A program made the position numbers and the translations under genes. A stretch of 51,315 nucleotides of DNA from UBA5359 sp002410925 [NCBI: bacterium UBP13_UBA5359] (GTDB lineage Bacteria; UBP13; UBA5359). The stretch spans positions 40,140 through 91,454 of the forward strand of contig DHPR01000029.1 in the NCBI GenBank assembly GCA_002410925.1. The letters run 5' to 3'. The notes under the pieces were generated by a model. That model had not been told where the DNA came from and made no database searches. It saw only the letters and a program-made list of their open reading frames with translations. Every line of letters starts with the position of its first letter. Positions within the stretch are counted from its first letter, which is position 1. Shown here piece by piece: positions 1 through 8,074 of the stretch.

Positions 1-97
1 TCGTTCCCGGTTACAGTAGCGGGGGCTGCGACGGCTTCAAACCGCCTTCCCTTGATCCGTCCCGCCGTTCAGTCTCTTATTGAGGTGAGTATAGCAT
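1..97 (-). promoter_or_regulatory. cobalamin (B12) riboswitch, cut by the left window edge
   Basis: Read on the minus strand, this stretch carries the conserved core of the cobalamin aptamer in order: AAGGGAA (about 47-53), a GGTTTGAAGCC stem-loop, GCAGCCCCCGC and then ACTGTAA (about 11-17). The B12-box side lies beyond the left edge, so the element is incomplete. It faces left and should control a gene outside the window, most often B12 transport or synthesis, or a B12-independent isoenzyme. It begins about 75 bases after the end of glyS and so is not part of the glyQS unit. The core match is seen directly; the exact 5' boundary is inferred. Confidence 0.85.
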
Positions 98-171
98 GCA
101 GGAAAAACTTTGGCAACAAGAAAATCGGCCTTGCAAACGCACTCACTTTCCAAATCAACCGGGGGTCAGGT

Positions 172-2265
172 CTACAAATCTATCCTAAAATCAGCTACTT
201 CCCGGAAGAGCTGCTGTAGCCGATAGAGCAGCGAGAGACGATTTTGACAAATATCCTCTTCTTTAACCATAACCATGACATGGTCGAAGAAATCATTGAT
301 CGGGTTACAAAGGCTGAGCAACAGCCCCATAACTCTGTCATAATCAACAGGGGTTTCCATCAACAGAGGTCCTGCCTCCTCTTCCACATAAGAAAGAGCA
401 CGATACAGAGCCTTCTCTTCCTCAGATTGAAAGAGCTCTTCCCTAACTTCCGCTCCCATAAAATCCTTGAGAATGCTATCAACACGCTTAACAGCCGCAG
501 CCAGAGTTGAAAACTCCGGTGATTTACGCCATAATCCCAAAGCATCAGCCCGTTCACGAGCATCCACCGGATCGTCGTAAGATACCGCCATTATGGCGGC
601 AATGGTATCATAGGCATAGTCCTCTTCCGATAAAATAGCTGACAACCTCTCTCCCAGGAATTCGTAGAGACTCTGCACCAGTTCCGTCTCTTCTTTTCTA
701 AACTTTACCGGAGGCTGTCCCAGGTTCTCACCGTAACCACGGAAAGCCTCATGTAACAAGGTATGTAAATGAACTCTTAATCCGGTATCGAGAAGTATTC
801 TGATCACACCATTGCCGCTGCGCCGTAAAGCATATGGATCCTGAGAGCCGGTGGGCTTTATGCCGATACCAAAAAAACCGGCCAGCGTATCCAAACGGTC
901 AGCCAGAGCCAGAGCTGCGCCCACCATGGTAGATGGCGTAGAATCACCGGCAAAACGCGGCAGATAATGTTCATAGATACCAACGGCAACCTCCAGAGGC
1001 TCCCCTTCATGTAAGGCGTATTCTCTGCCCATGCTGCCCTGCAGCTCCGGAAACTCTTTGACCATATTGGTTACCAGGTCTGCCTTACAGAGCAGAGCGG
1101 ATCTGTCGGCATAAAGCTTATGCTCCGGGGAGAGTTTGGCAATTTCAGCAATGATTCCGGTCAGGCGGCGAATACGCTCCGTCTTAGCCTGTAACGATCC
1201 CAGCTTCTCCTGGAAGGTAACCCTCTCCAACGAAACCACCCGCTCTTCCAGCTTTACCTTACGATCTTCATCATAAAAGAACCGCGCATCAAAAAGACGG
1301 GCCTTCAGCACTCTGACATTGCCCTCTCTTACCATATCCAATCCCTCTTCCAGGCCGTTACGTACAGCTATAAAAAGAGGAAGCAGATTATCTCCTCCTC
1401 CGGCTACAGGAAAGAATTTCTGATGCCGGCGCATGACGGATATCAGTACTTCCCGGGGTAAACAGAGATATTCCGGATCGAAACCTCCGGCAAAAGGTGT
1501 AGGATATTCCACCAGGAAGGTAACCTCATCCAGCAGGTCTGCATCCAATACGGCCTCTCCCTGAAACTCTGCTGCCAGATGCTCAGCCCCTTTACGAATC
1601 ACTGCTTTGCGCTCATCCTGGCGCACAATGACGTATCTGGATGCCATCTCCTCCCAATATTTCTCAGCTTCAGACAGAGTAAAGGTCTCCGGAGATAAAA
1701 AACGATGCCCATAGCTGATATTACCGGATTGCAGGCCGTTAAGCCTGAATTTCAGTGTCTTTCCTCCAAATAGAGACATCAACCAGCGTATAGGCCGCGC
1801 AAACCGCAGCTCACTATTGCCCCAACGCTGCATCTTGGGGAAATAGAGCCCGCTGATAAGCTCCGGCAGTTTCTGCTCCAACACCGACACAGCATCCGTG
1901 CCGGCATCGGCAATAACAGCAAAAACGTATTCACTCCCCTCGATATTGCGTGTTTCAAGCTGATCCACATCCACTCTCTGACTGCGGGCAAAGCCGGCAG
2001 CAGCAGGGCTGGGTTGCCCGTCTTCCTTAAAGGCCACCCTGGCGGCAGGGCCTTTTATCTCGCGGGTAACCGCGGCCTGGTGTTCAGCTACATCACGGAC
2101 ATAAAGCACCAACCGACGGGGAGTAGCAGCCGTTTCTACCTGGCCATGGGCCAGGCGATTATCATTCAAAAGCACAGCCGCCTTATCTTTAAGCTCTACC
2201 AGAACCGGCTTCAGATAAGCGGCAGGTATCTCTTCCGTTCCTATTTCAAGCAATAAATCCGGCAT
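172..2265 (-). CDS. glyS: glycine--tRNA ligase, beta subunit
   Basis: Cytoplasmic beta subunit of the bacterial heterotetrameric glycyl-tRNA synthetase; with GlyQ it charges tRNA-Gly. The 697-residue length is normal for the family. The N-terminus has the typical LLLEIGTEEIPAAYL motif, the middle contains the core repeats (YPTPFAGGFD, SVMRRHQKFFPV), and the C-terminal part is the alpha-helical anticodon-binding region. The ATG is preceded by AAGGAGC, which overlaps the TGA of glyQ, so translation is likely coupled; only 11 bases separate the two genes. I see no clear hairpin terminator after the stop, only half of the GGGGTCAGG repeat that is complete upstream of glyQ. Identification is firm. 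Confidence 0.97.
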   Translation of the reverse strand: MPDLLLEIGTEEIPAAYLKPVLVELKDKAAVLLNDNRLAHGQVETAATPRRLVLYVRDVAEHQAAVTREIKGPAARVAFKEDGQPSPAAAGFARSQRVDVDQLETRNIEGSEYVFAVIADAGTDAVSVLEQKLPELISGLYFPKMQRWGNSELRFARPIRWLMSLFGGKTLKFRLNGLQSGNISYGHRFLSPETFTLSEAEKYWEEMASRYVIVRQDERKAVIRKGAEHLAAEFQGEAVLDADLLDEVTFLVEYPTPFAGGFDPEYLCLPREVLISVMRRHQKFFPVAGGGDNLLPLFIAVRNGLEEGLDMVREGNVRVLKARLFDARFFYDEDRKVKLEERVVSLERVTFQEKLGSLQAKTERIRRLTGIIAEIAKLSPEHKLYADRSALLCKADLVTNMVKEFPELQGSMGREYALHEGEPLEVAVGIYEHYLPRFAGDSTPSTMVGAALALADRLDTLAGFFGIGIKPTGSQDPYALRRSGNGVIRILLDTGLRVHLHTLLHEAFRGYGENLGQPPVKFRKEETELVQSLYEFLGERLSAILSEEDYAYDTIAAIMAVSYDDPVDARERADALGLWRKSPEFSTLAAAVKRVDSILKDFMGAEVREELFQSEEEKALYRALSYVEEEAGPLLMETPVDYDRVMGLLLSLCNPINDFFDHVMVMVKEEDICQNRLSLLYRLQQLFREVADFRIDL

Positions 2266-2276
2266 TTTCAGCTCCT

Positions 2277-3143
2277 TCAGCGCATTAGGGGATATCCCAT
2301 TCTCTGTCGTTCTTCCAGATACAATTCGGCACAGATCCTGGCCAGATTACGCACCCGGGCGATATAGGCCGGGCGCTCAGTAACACTGATGGCGCCACGC
2401 GCATCCAGTAGATTGAAGAGATGAGAGCACTTCAACACATAATCGTAGGCCGGCAAAACCTGCCCCGCTTCGGCAATTTTACGACTCTCAAGCTCATAGG
2501 CTTCAAAGAGGGAAGAGAGCATATCTATATCAGCCAGGTTGAAGTTGAAATTGGAAAATTGGACCTCTCCCTGATGATGTACATCGCCATAGGTAACACC
2601 ATCCACCCATTCGATATCATAAACGCTATCTACTTGCTGGATATAAGTGGTTATCCGCTCCAGGCCGTAAGTTATTTCAGCCGCAATGGAAGGTAGATCT
2701 ATGCCTCCCACTTGCTGAAAATAGGTGAACTGGGTAATCTCCATCCCATCCAGCCAGACCTCCCAGCCTACACCCCATGCGCCTAGGGTGGGGGATTCCC
2801 AATCATCATGGATAAAACGCACATCATGCTCTTCCGGTACCAGCCCCAGCGCTCTGAGGCTATCCAGGTAAAGCTTCTGCACATTCTCCGGCGAGGGCTT
2901 GAGAATTACCTGATACTGATAATAATGCTGCAGCCGATTGGGATTCTCCCCATAGCGGCCATCGGTGGGACGCCTGGAAGGCTGAACATAGGCTACCTTC
3001 CAGGGCTCGGGACCCAATGCACCCAGGAAAGTGGCCGGATGCATTGTTCCGGCCCCCATTTCAATATCGTAAGGTTGCTGAATAACACAGCCTTGATTAG
3101 CCCAGTACCGCTCCAGAGCAATAATAATATCCTGGAAATTCAC
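2277..3143 (-). CDS. glyQ: glycine--tRNA ligase, alpha subunit
   Basis: Catalytic alpha subunit of glycyl-tRNA synthetase, which makes glycyl-adenylate and works with GlyS. The 288-residue length matches the family. The start [17 protein letters not shown] and the run [18 protein letters not shown] are hallmark sequences, followed by [19 protein letters not shown]. Translation starts at GTG (3141-3143) with GAGGAA about 9 bases upstream. It sits between a DUF4342 gene and glyS, the usual Firmicutes order after recO. Many Firmicutes glyQS operons have a T-box leader, but the 77 bases upstream hold only an inverted repeat and no T-box sequence. Confidence 0.97.
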   Translation of the reverse strand: MNFQDIIIALERYWANQGCVIQQPYDIEMGAGTMHPATFLGALGPEPWKVAYVQPSRRPTDGRYGENPNRLQHYYQYQVILKPSPENVQKLYLDSLRALGLVPEEHDVRFIHDDWESPTLGAWGVGWEVWLDGMEITQFTYFQQVGGIDLPSIAAEITYGLERITTYIQQVDSVYDIEWVDGVTYGDVHHQGEVQFSNFNFNLADIDMLSSLFEAYELESRKIAEAGQVLPAYDYVLKCSHLFNLLDARGAISVTERPAYIARVRNLARICAELYLEERQRMGYPLMR

Positions 3144-3186
3144 GCTCTCAATTCCTCGCTTCGCTCACTATTTAATGGCCTTTTTG

Positions 3187-3215
3187 TTGGGGTCAGGCTA
3201 TAAAGACCTGACCCC
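3187..3215. repeat. inverted repeat GGGGTCAGG/CCTGACCCC upstream of glyQ
   Basis: A perfect 9-bp inverted repeat with a short A/T-rich loop lies between the DUF4342 gene and glyQ. Neither side is followed by a convincing T-run, so it is not a classic intrinsic terminator. One arm plus its flank (GGGGTCAGGTCT) recurs at about 160-171, just after glyS. The pair may be a small dispersed palindromic repeat that brackets glyQS, or a processing hairpin. Confidence 0.5.
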
Positions 3216-3220
3216 TCATA

Positions 3221-3622
3221 TTATTCATTTTCCGATTCGGCTATATTTCCGCCTTCGGCTACTTTCAGGGGCTGGCGGCGCTGCTTATCCAATTCCACCG
3301 TACTGCGGGTGATAAAGGCTGCTAGAAGCGCAGCGGCAATGGCGCCTATAGAGACCAACTGCACCGGAATATCAGCCAGCAGCCGGCCGCCATAGCGCAC
3401 TTTAATACCGGTTACTTCCCAGTCACGAGCCATCTCCTCCACATCAGCGAAGAGTTCCATGGCCGAAACGAAGACATCCTCACGTTCCTTGCGCCTTGCT
3501 TCCAGTTTGGCCAGTGCTTCAAGGATATCACCATCCGTCTCCTTTAAGGCTTCCAGGGCTTCATCATAAGTAGCGCCCACTCTCTCTCGTATGACATCAA
3601 CACTCTGTAGATCTATCGGCAT
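3221..3622 (-). CDS. UBA-like/DUF4342 membrane-associated protein
   Basis: A small protein of 133 residues from the chosen start. Residues about 4-43 form a UBA-like three-helix segment (VIRERVGATYDEALEALKET), and residues about 50-110 resemble DUF4342, with a hydrophobic stretch at 85-105 (IPVQLVSIGAIAAALLAAF) that could be one membrane helix. The start at 3622 is preferred over one 12 codons further upstream because GGAGGTGGG lies about 8 bases before it. Genes of this type are often found near recO and glyQ in Firmicutes; the function is unknown. The family call is good, the role open. Confidence 0.8.
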   Translation of the reverse strand: MPIDLQSVDVIRERVGATYDEALEALKETDGDILEALAKLEARRKEREDVFVSAMELFADVEEMARDWEVTGIKVRYGGRLLADIPVQLVSIGAIAAALLAAFITRSTVELDKQRRQPLKVAEGGNIAESENE

Positions 3623-3673
3623 ACTTAACCCACCTCCATATTTTGAGCCTGTCTCCAAATACTCTTTACCATC

Positions 3674-4447
3674 TTATCCAGTGACTGCTCTCTTATTCTT
3701 ACGCTCTTCCCTGGCTTGCATCAGGAATTCACGGCTCTTGATCCTGCTTTCAGAGCGATAATCTATAAAGGCTCCCATGACTCTCTCTATCTCGGCCAAC
3801 AGATTCTCCGGGATACCAGCCCTGACTAATTGGCCGATATCGGTGATCAGCAGCAGGCGCATCAGGCGTACCGCATCCGCCGATACCGTTGCCAGATGAG
3901 CAGCCGAAGGCCGGCACTCCCGGCAAAGCAGGCCGCCGATGGAGACATCGAAGCGCCAGGCACTGCCCACCAGGGCATTGCAGCGGGCACAGCGCTCCAG
4001 TTGGGGACGATAACCCAGCAACGTCATCAGACGCACTTCAAATATTCTGGCTATCAAATCCGGCTCCGCTCCGCCTTCCAACAAACGTAATACAGCCCAC
4101 AATAGATCGAAGATATCATCATGAGCCTCCCGTAATTCGGTGAAGCTGTCCACCAGTTCTATAAAATATGTAGCCATAGCAGTAAGGTAGAGATCCTCCC
4201 TGACGGCAGGCAGGCCATCTATCAGCTCGGCCTGGGTGATTATATCCAGGTTACGCCCTTCCGCCAAAAGATAACTGGCATATATAAAGGGCTCCGTCCT
4301 GCCCCCCAGACGGCTTTTAGGCTTTCTCGCTCCCTTGGCTACAGCACTTATTTTACCATAATTGCGCGCAAATATGGTAACTATCCTATCGGATTCTCCC
4401 ATAATTCGCCGTCTAAGCACTATGCCTTCTACTTTATACAAAGCCAT
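3674..4447 (-). CDS. recO: DNA repair protein RecO
   Basis: RecO anneals complementary single strands and, with RecR, loads RecA onto SSB-coated DNA in the RecF pathway. The 257-residue protein has the N-terminal OB-fold (ALYKVEGIVLRRR, with GESDRIVTIF and GKISAVAKGARKPKS) and a helical C-terminal part with a four-cysteine zinc site (C153, C156, C175, C178). Length and layout are typical. It is the first gene of the recO–DUF4342–glyQ–glyS run, with about 50 bases to the next gene. Confidence 0.96.
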   Translation of the reverse strand: MALYKVEGIVLRRRIMGESDRIVTIFARNYGKISAVAKGARKPKSRLGGRTEPFIYASYLLAEGRNLDIITQAELIDGLPAVREDLYLTAMATYFIELVDSFTELREAHDDIFDLLWAVLRLLEGGAEPDLIARIFEVRLMTLLGYRPQLERCARCNALVGSAWRFDVSIGGLLCRECRPSAAHLATVSADAVRLMRLLLITDIGQLVRAGIPENLLAEIERVMGAFIDYRSESRIKSREFLMQAREERKNKRAVTG

Positions 4448-4610
4448 ATTATCTGCTCCCGCTATACTGTTGCGTGCATATGCACTAGAGCCAATAATAA
4501 CATAAATACGTCATTATACTTAAATAACCAACCGAGCACACACGTTGATGTATGCGCCTGCTTCCGGTTTCCGATTTCTATTTACCCATAAATTATCATT
4601 GTGGCTACAT

Positions 4611-4658
4611 AATTAAAGAGGGACGGCCTTCCTTAATGAAGGCCGTCCCTCTTTAATT
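4611..4658 (-). terminator. strong symmetrical intrinsic terminator
   Basis: Two perfectly complementary 21-base arms (4611-4631 and 4638-4658) enclose a 6-base loop. The GC core GGGACGGCCTTC is bordered by AATTAAAG on the outside, so there is a U-rich exit in both directions. It lies 12 bases after the nitroreductase stop and most likely ends that transcript on the minus strand. It could also act on the other strand. Confidence 0.9.
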
Positions 4659-4670
4659 TAAACTATCGGC

Positions 4671-5195
4671 TTAACCGTTCGAGTGCCGGATGGCATTGGA
4701 CTCGCAAAAGATCTCTTCTACAGCGCGCCGTTTCTTAGTGGATACGGGCGGTAGGTCTTCAGCAGGATAGCCCAGCGGCGTCATGGCTACCACTCTGATT
4801 TCTTCCGGTATGCCAAGAGCTTCCTTGATCACCTTCTCTTTCAGCATACCCCCAGCTACCCAGCAGGTTCCAAGACCCTTATCAACAGCTGCCAAAAGCA
4901 GATGCTCCATAGCTATGGCCACATCCACCAGATAATAATCCTGTCCATTATTATGACCGGATTCTGTCGGGATCCCGCAGGCAACTATACAGAGAGGAGC
5001 ACCAAAATTATCTCCAGCTACGCGCTGCAGCATTTCCGGATCACGTACCAGTATAAAACGCCAGCACTGTCCGTTATTCCATGAAGGGGCCAAGCGTGCA
5101 GCCTCTATAATTTCTCCTATAACGCAGCCGCAGATCGGATCTTTTTTATACTTTCTGATACTGCGCCTCTCTCTAATGGTTTGCATAAGCTCCAT
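4671..5195 (-). CDS. nitroreductase family protein (FMN-dependent)
   Basis: A 174-residue protein of the nitroreductase fold, a homodimeric FMN enzyme that uses NAD(P)H. The N-terminal RRSIRKYKKD and SWNNGQCWRFILVRD are FMN-phosphate-binding and fold signatures; the middle (DVAIAMEHLLLAAVDKGLGTCWVAGG) is the conserved helix and flavin-contact region, and GYPAED closes the core. Short family members are common in anaerobes and their substrate cannot be told from sequence. The gene stands alone: recO lies beyond a 220-base gap and a strong terminator follows the stop. Several cysteines in the first third are unusual but not diagnostic. Confidence 0.9.
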   Translation of the reverse strand: MELMQTIRERRSIRKYKKDPICGCVIGEIIEAARLAPSWNNGQCWRFILVRDPEMLQRVAGDNFGAPLCIVACGIPTESGHNNGQDYYLVDVAIAMEHLLLAAVDKGLGTCWVAGGMLKEKVIKEALGIPEEIRVVAMTPLGYPAEDLPPVSTKKRRAVEEIFCESNAIRHSNG

Positions 5196-5279
5196 GAGTC
5201 ATCCTCCATATATTAAATTATCAATATCTTTCTCTATGTTCTGCCGGCCGGCCTCTTTTTCCTGCTTCTGATAAGACTA

Positions 5280-5322
5280 CCATCACTTTTTGAGATATGC
5301 CCCTTGCGGAGAAAAGTGATGG
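5280..5322. repeat. 11-bp perfect inverted repeat in the gap before the kinase gene
   Basis: CCATCACTTTT (5280-5290) and AAAAGTGATGG (5312-5322) are perfect inverted copies 21 bases apart, in the 407-base gap between the divergent nitroreductase and kinase genes. The rest of the gap (5196-5602) is A/T-rich. I could assign no gene or known riboswitch to it, only the kinase RBS (GAGGAGGAAG) at its right end. The repeat could be a two-component operator or a leader hairpin. Confidence 0.5.
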
Positions 5323-5602
5323 CGTATGCAGGCGAACGGATATGCAATCTTTATGCTACTTTAATCAAAAGCTATCAGAGGTAATCATTGACCGGCAAAG
5401 ATTAGGCATGTTAAAATCTTTTCTTGAAGCGTGCAATCTCTCCTTCTTTCAGCGGCACCTTCGCTTTATCTGAAAAAAGCCTATGGAGGCAACATCCCTT
5501 GAGAGAAAGAAATGCTCTTCTTTTAATGTTGAGAAGTATATATGAAAAGGTTTTTCTCGTAACAATTGAAATCATAGCATCCACATTGAGGAGGAAGATC
5601 AT

Positions 5603-6763
5603 ATGTATTACGGCGATATCTATAAAAAGGGACCCGAGCTGCCTGCCGGAAAAAGCTCATTACCTCTCCCGGCGAACTTTAATGATATATTTGCAAACGG
5701 CCTTGATGCAATCTTTATCAACGAGCTTAAGGAGGATGGCCTTCCGGGCAAATTCGTGTATATCAACAATATCTTTTGCCAGCGCTCGGGGTATACCCGT
5801 GAAGAGCTCCTCTCTATGTCACAGCTTGAGCTTATGGATCAGGACACACAGATGGCTGCATCTGATCTGGCCAGAGAACTTATGCTTAATGGAGGAATTC
5901 TTTTCGAGTCTTCATATATAGCCAAAGATGGCTGCAAGCTGATATCCGAAACCGGCATTCATCGATTTAAATCCGGCAATAAGGATATGGCAGTCTCCAT
6001 AGTCAGAGATATTTCCGGGCGCAGACAGAATGAGGAACGGATGCTACACGCTGTTAAGATGGAAACCGTCTGTAGATTGGCCGGCGGTATTGCGCATGAA
6101 TTCAATAATATACTTATGGGCATTTCCGGTTATTCACAGTTAGCTCTCAGACGTCTGAAGGATAATACCTCACTGGCAAGAGATCTGGAATTGATAAGCG
6201 AGCTCGCGGATCGTGCAGCCGAACTTACAAGACAACTGCTGACCTTTGCCGGGCGACAGCCCATCGATCCTTCTGATGCCGATATCAATGAAGTCGTCTC
6301 GGAAGCTGCCGGCATGCTTGGACATATAACGATAAGCCAGAATGCAGAATTAATACTAACACTGACCGCTGAAACGGAAAAGATCCGGATTGATCGGAAC
6401 CAGATAAAGCAGGTGCTGCTGAATATTGTTATCAATGCCTGCGATGCTATGCTTGCCGGAGGAAGAATCACTCTTAAAACCTCCGAAACCATCATTGCGC
6501 CTGAAACCCGGGTTTCAGTCACAGGCCTCAAGCCAGGCAGATATGTACAGCTTTCCGTTACCGATACCGGTTGCGGCATGGATGAAGAGATCCGTCAACA
6601 TATTTTTGAGCCTTTTTTTACCACCAGAGCCTGCGGCGAAGGTACCGGGTTAGGCCTGGCTACAGCTCACAGCATAATTGAGCAGCATAAGGGCGGTATA
6701 GGGGTAACAAGCAAGCCGGGCAAGGGCACTACATTGGATATTTATTTGCCCCGCTCTGTTTGA
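5603..6763 (+). CDS. PAS-domain sensor histidine kinase
   Basis: A cytoplasmic sensor kinase of 386 residues with no membrane segment. Residues about 25-140 are a PAS domain (DAIFINELKED, YINNIFCQRSGYTREELL, ending IVRDISGRR). The dimerisation/phosphoacceptor box is GGIAHEFNNIL with H165. The ATPase domain has the N box (VLLNIVINACDAM, N278), the G1 box DTGCGM (321-326), the F box IFEPFFTT and the G2 box GEGTGLGLA (345-353). The HEFNN phosphoacceptor box is typical of NtrB/hybrid-type kinases. A GAGGAGGAAG ribosome site precedes the ATG. It converges with the response regulator, whose stop codon is only 6 bases away, so the two are probably partners despite opposite orientation. The signal sensed is unknown. 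Confidence 0.93.
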   Translation: MYYGDIYKKGPELPAGKSSLPLPANFNDIFANGLDAIFINELKEDGLPGKFVYINNIFCQRSGYTREELLSMSQLELMDQDTQMAASDLARELMLNGGILFESSYIAKDGCKLISETGIHRFKSGNKDMAVSIVRDISGRRQNEERMLHAVKMETVCRLAGGIAHEFNNILMGISGYSQLALRRLKDNTSLARDLELISELADRAAELTRQLLTFAGRQPIDPSDADINEVVSEAAGMLGHITISQNAELILTLTAETEKIRIDRNQIKQVLLNIVINACDAMLAGGRITLKTSETIIAPETRVSVTGLKPGRYVQLSVTDTGCGMDEEIRQHIFEPFFTTRACGEGTGLGLATAHSIIEQHKGGIGVTSKPGKGTTLDIYLPRSV

Positions 6764-6769
6764 AATCGA

Positions 6770-7387
6770 TCAGCTCTGCCTGCGCAGATAAGCTTCTTTG
6801 ACATATTCAGGCTTGAACCTCCATTTGACGCCTACCTTTATGCCTTTAAGTTCTCCCCGTGATATCATTCTATAAACCGTTTGCACAGAAACATTGAGAT
6901 AAGAAGCTACCTCCTGCAGGCTCATCAGCTTATCATGAGTATCGCCATATGCTTCTCGGCCATCCAACAGCGTTTCCTTACCGGATTCGCTGGCCACAGA
7001 GATTACCCGCAGCCGATTACGCTGTGTATGCCGGTAAAGGGTACGCCAAATAATTTTGCAAAGGATATCAGGGCTGAACGGCTTGGTCAAAAAATCTGAT
7101 ACCCCTCGACGCATAGCAGCTATGACGTTTTCTTCACTGGGATATCCGGTAATCATCACTACCGGCAAATTATAATTCTCATCGATGTATCCGGCCAGAA
7201 AGATACCGTCGGCGCCTGGCATCTTTATATCCGTCACCACCAAATCAAAAGCCTGCTTTTTCAATAGTTCTATAGCCGCGTCGCTATCGGTGGCTATTTC
7301 AACTTCAAAGCCTTCTTCCGAGAGATAGCTTACCAATAATTTCCTGATAACTCTTTCATCATCGACTACCAGGATTCGCTCCGCCAT
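6770..7387 (-). CDS. response regulator with C-terminal excisionase-type HTH
   Basis: A 205-residue two-domain regulator. Residues 1-120 are a CheY-like receiver with acidic pocket D9/D10, phosphoacceptor D53, T80 and K102 (the KPF motif). A linker of about 35 residues leads to a helix-turn-helix of the MerR-like excisionase/HTH_17 type at about 155-198 (MSLQEVASYLNVSVQTVYRMI, then GELKGIKVGVKWRF). This output domain usually occurs alone or in excisionases; coupling it to a receiver is unusual. The likely partner is the convergent PAS kinase. Targets are unknown. Domain calls are secure. Confidence 0.92.
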   Translation of the reverse strand: MAERILVVDDERVIRKLLVSYLSEEGFEVEIATDSDAAIELLKKQAFDLVVTDIKMPGADGIFLAGYIDENYNLPVVMITGYPSEENVIAAMRRGVSDFLTKPFSPDILCKIIWRTLYRHTQRNRLRVISVASESGKETLLDGREAYGDTHDKLMSLQEVASYLNVSVQTVYRMISRGELKGIKVGVKWRFKPEYVKEAYLRRQS

Positions 7388-7466
7388 TAATCATCATCCT
7401 TAATGATAGAAACATCCGGTTTATTCCCATTTTACTAAGGCCGCCATTTGCCGTCAATGGGAGGTA

Positions 7467-7952
7467 TCACTCACCAAAGAGCTCTATGCCTTTTTTAGCC
7501 AGATTAAGACCCAATTTACGACAACGATCAGCATCAAAGCCCTCAGGGCTTTTACGTGAGACGGCCCCAAAGTGAGTGGGCGGCGCCCCGGTGACTACGC
7601 CACCGGAGTATATCAGCATGCCTCGGACCAGCAGACCCTGAATCATATTGATCTCGGTCAGCTCATATCCGCCGCCGCCTGGCCAGGCAGCCGAGGCAAA
7701 AACCCCGGCCAGCTTTCCTTCCATACTGACAGGCAGAGTATCGATGCATTTCTTCATCTGCCAGCTCATGGTGCCATAGTAAGTAGGAGAGCCAAAGGCA
7801 ACCACTGCGGCCTCATGCAAGGCATCCTCATTGAGATCTTCCACCGGCATAAGTATCACCTGCACAAGCTCTCCGGCTCCCTCCGCTACCAATTCTGCCA
7901 TATTGCGCGTATTTCCCGTTTCCGAGTGATAAATTATCGCCATCTTGAGCAT
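7467..7952 (-). CDS. flavodoxin-like NAD(P)H:quinone oxidoreductase family protein
   Basis: A 161-residue flavodoxin-fold protein. The FMN phosphate loop is YHSETGNTRNMAE at residues 7-19, followed by FGSPTYYGTMSWQMKKCIDTL and the WPGGGGYELT segment typical of the NADPH-dependent FMN reductase/WrbA branch. The start at 7952 is chosen because GGAGGAGAGAG sits just upstream; the 35 codons before it are rich in R, P and Q and do not resemble the family. A small CCGCC-TGC-GGCGG hairpin lies just upstream of that site. It probably acts as a cytoplasmic electron carrier or reductase; partner unknown. Confidence 0.85.
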   Translation of the reverse strand: MLKMAIIYHSETGNTRNMAELVAEGAGELVQVILMPVEDLNEDALHEAAVVAFGSPTYYGTMSWQMKKCIDTLPVSMEGKLAGVFASAAWPGGGGYELTEINMIQGLLVRGMLIYSGGVVTGAPPTHFGAVSRKSPEGFDADRCRKLGLNLAKKGIELFGE

Positions 7953-8074
7953 ACTCTCTCCTCCTCGGGCCGCCTGCGGCGGTTGTTTGTTGTTGGTCTC
8001 CAGCAGAGCCCTTTGGATCGGCGCTCTTCGAGCGCTGTCATTGCTACTGAAAGGCACAAATTATACCATTGCAG

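Noticed and set aside
3144-3220. Possible T-box leader before glyQ
   Set aside because: Firmicutes glyQS is often T-box controlled, but the 77 bases here hold only a GGGGTCAGG inverted repeat, with no T-box sequence or specifier stem and too little room.
5424-5921. Plus-strand open frame of 165 codons
   Set aside because: It overlaps the PAS kinase in another frame, has no ribosome site and no family resemblance; a shadow frame.
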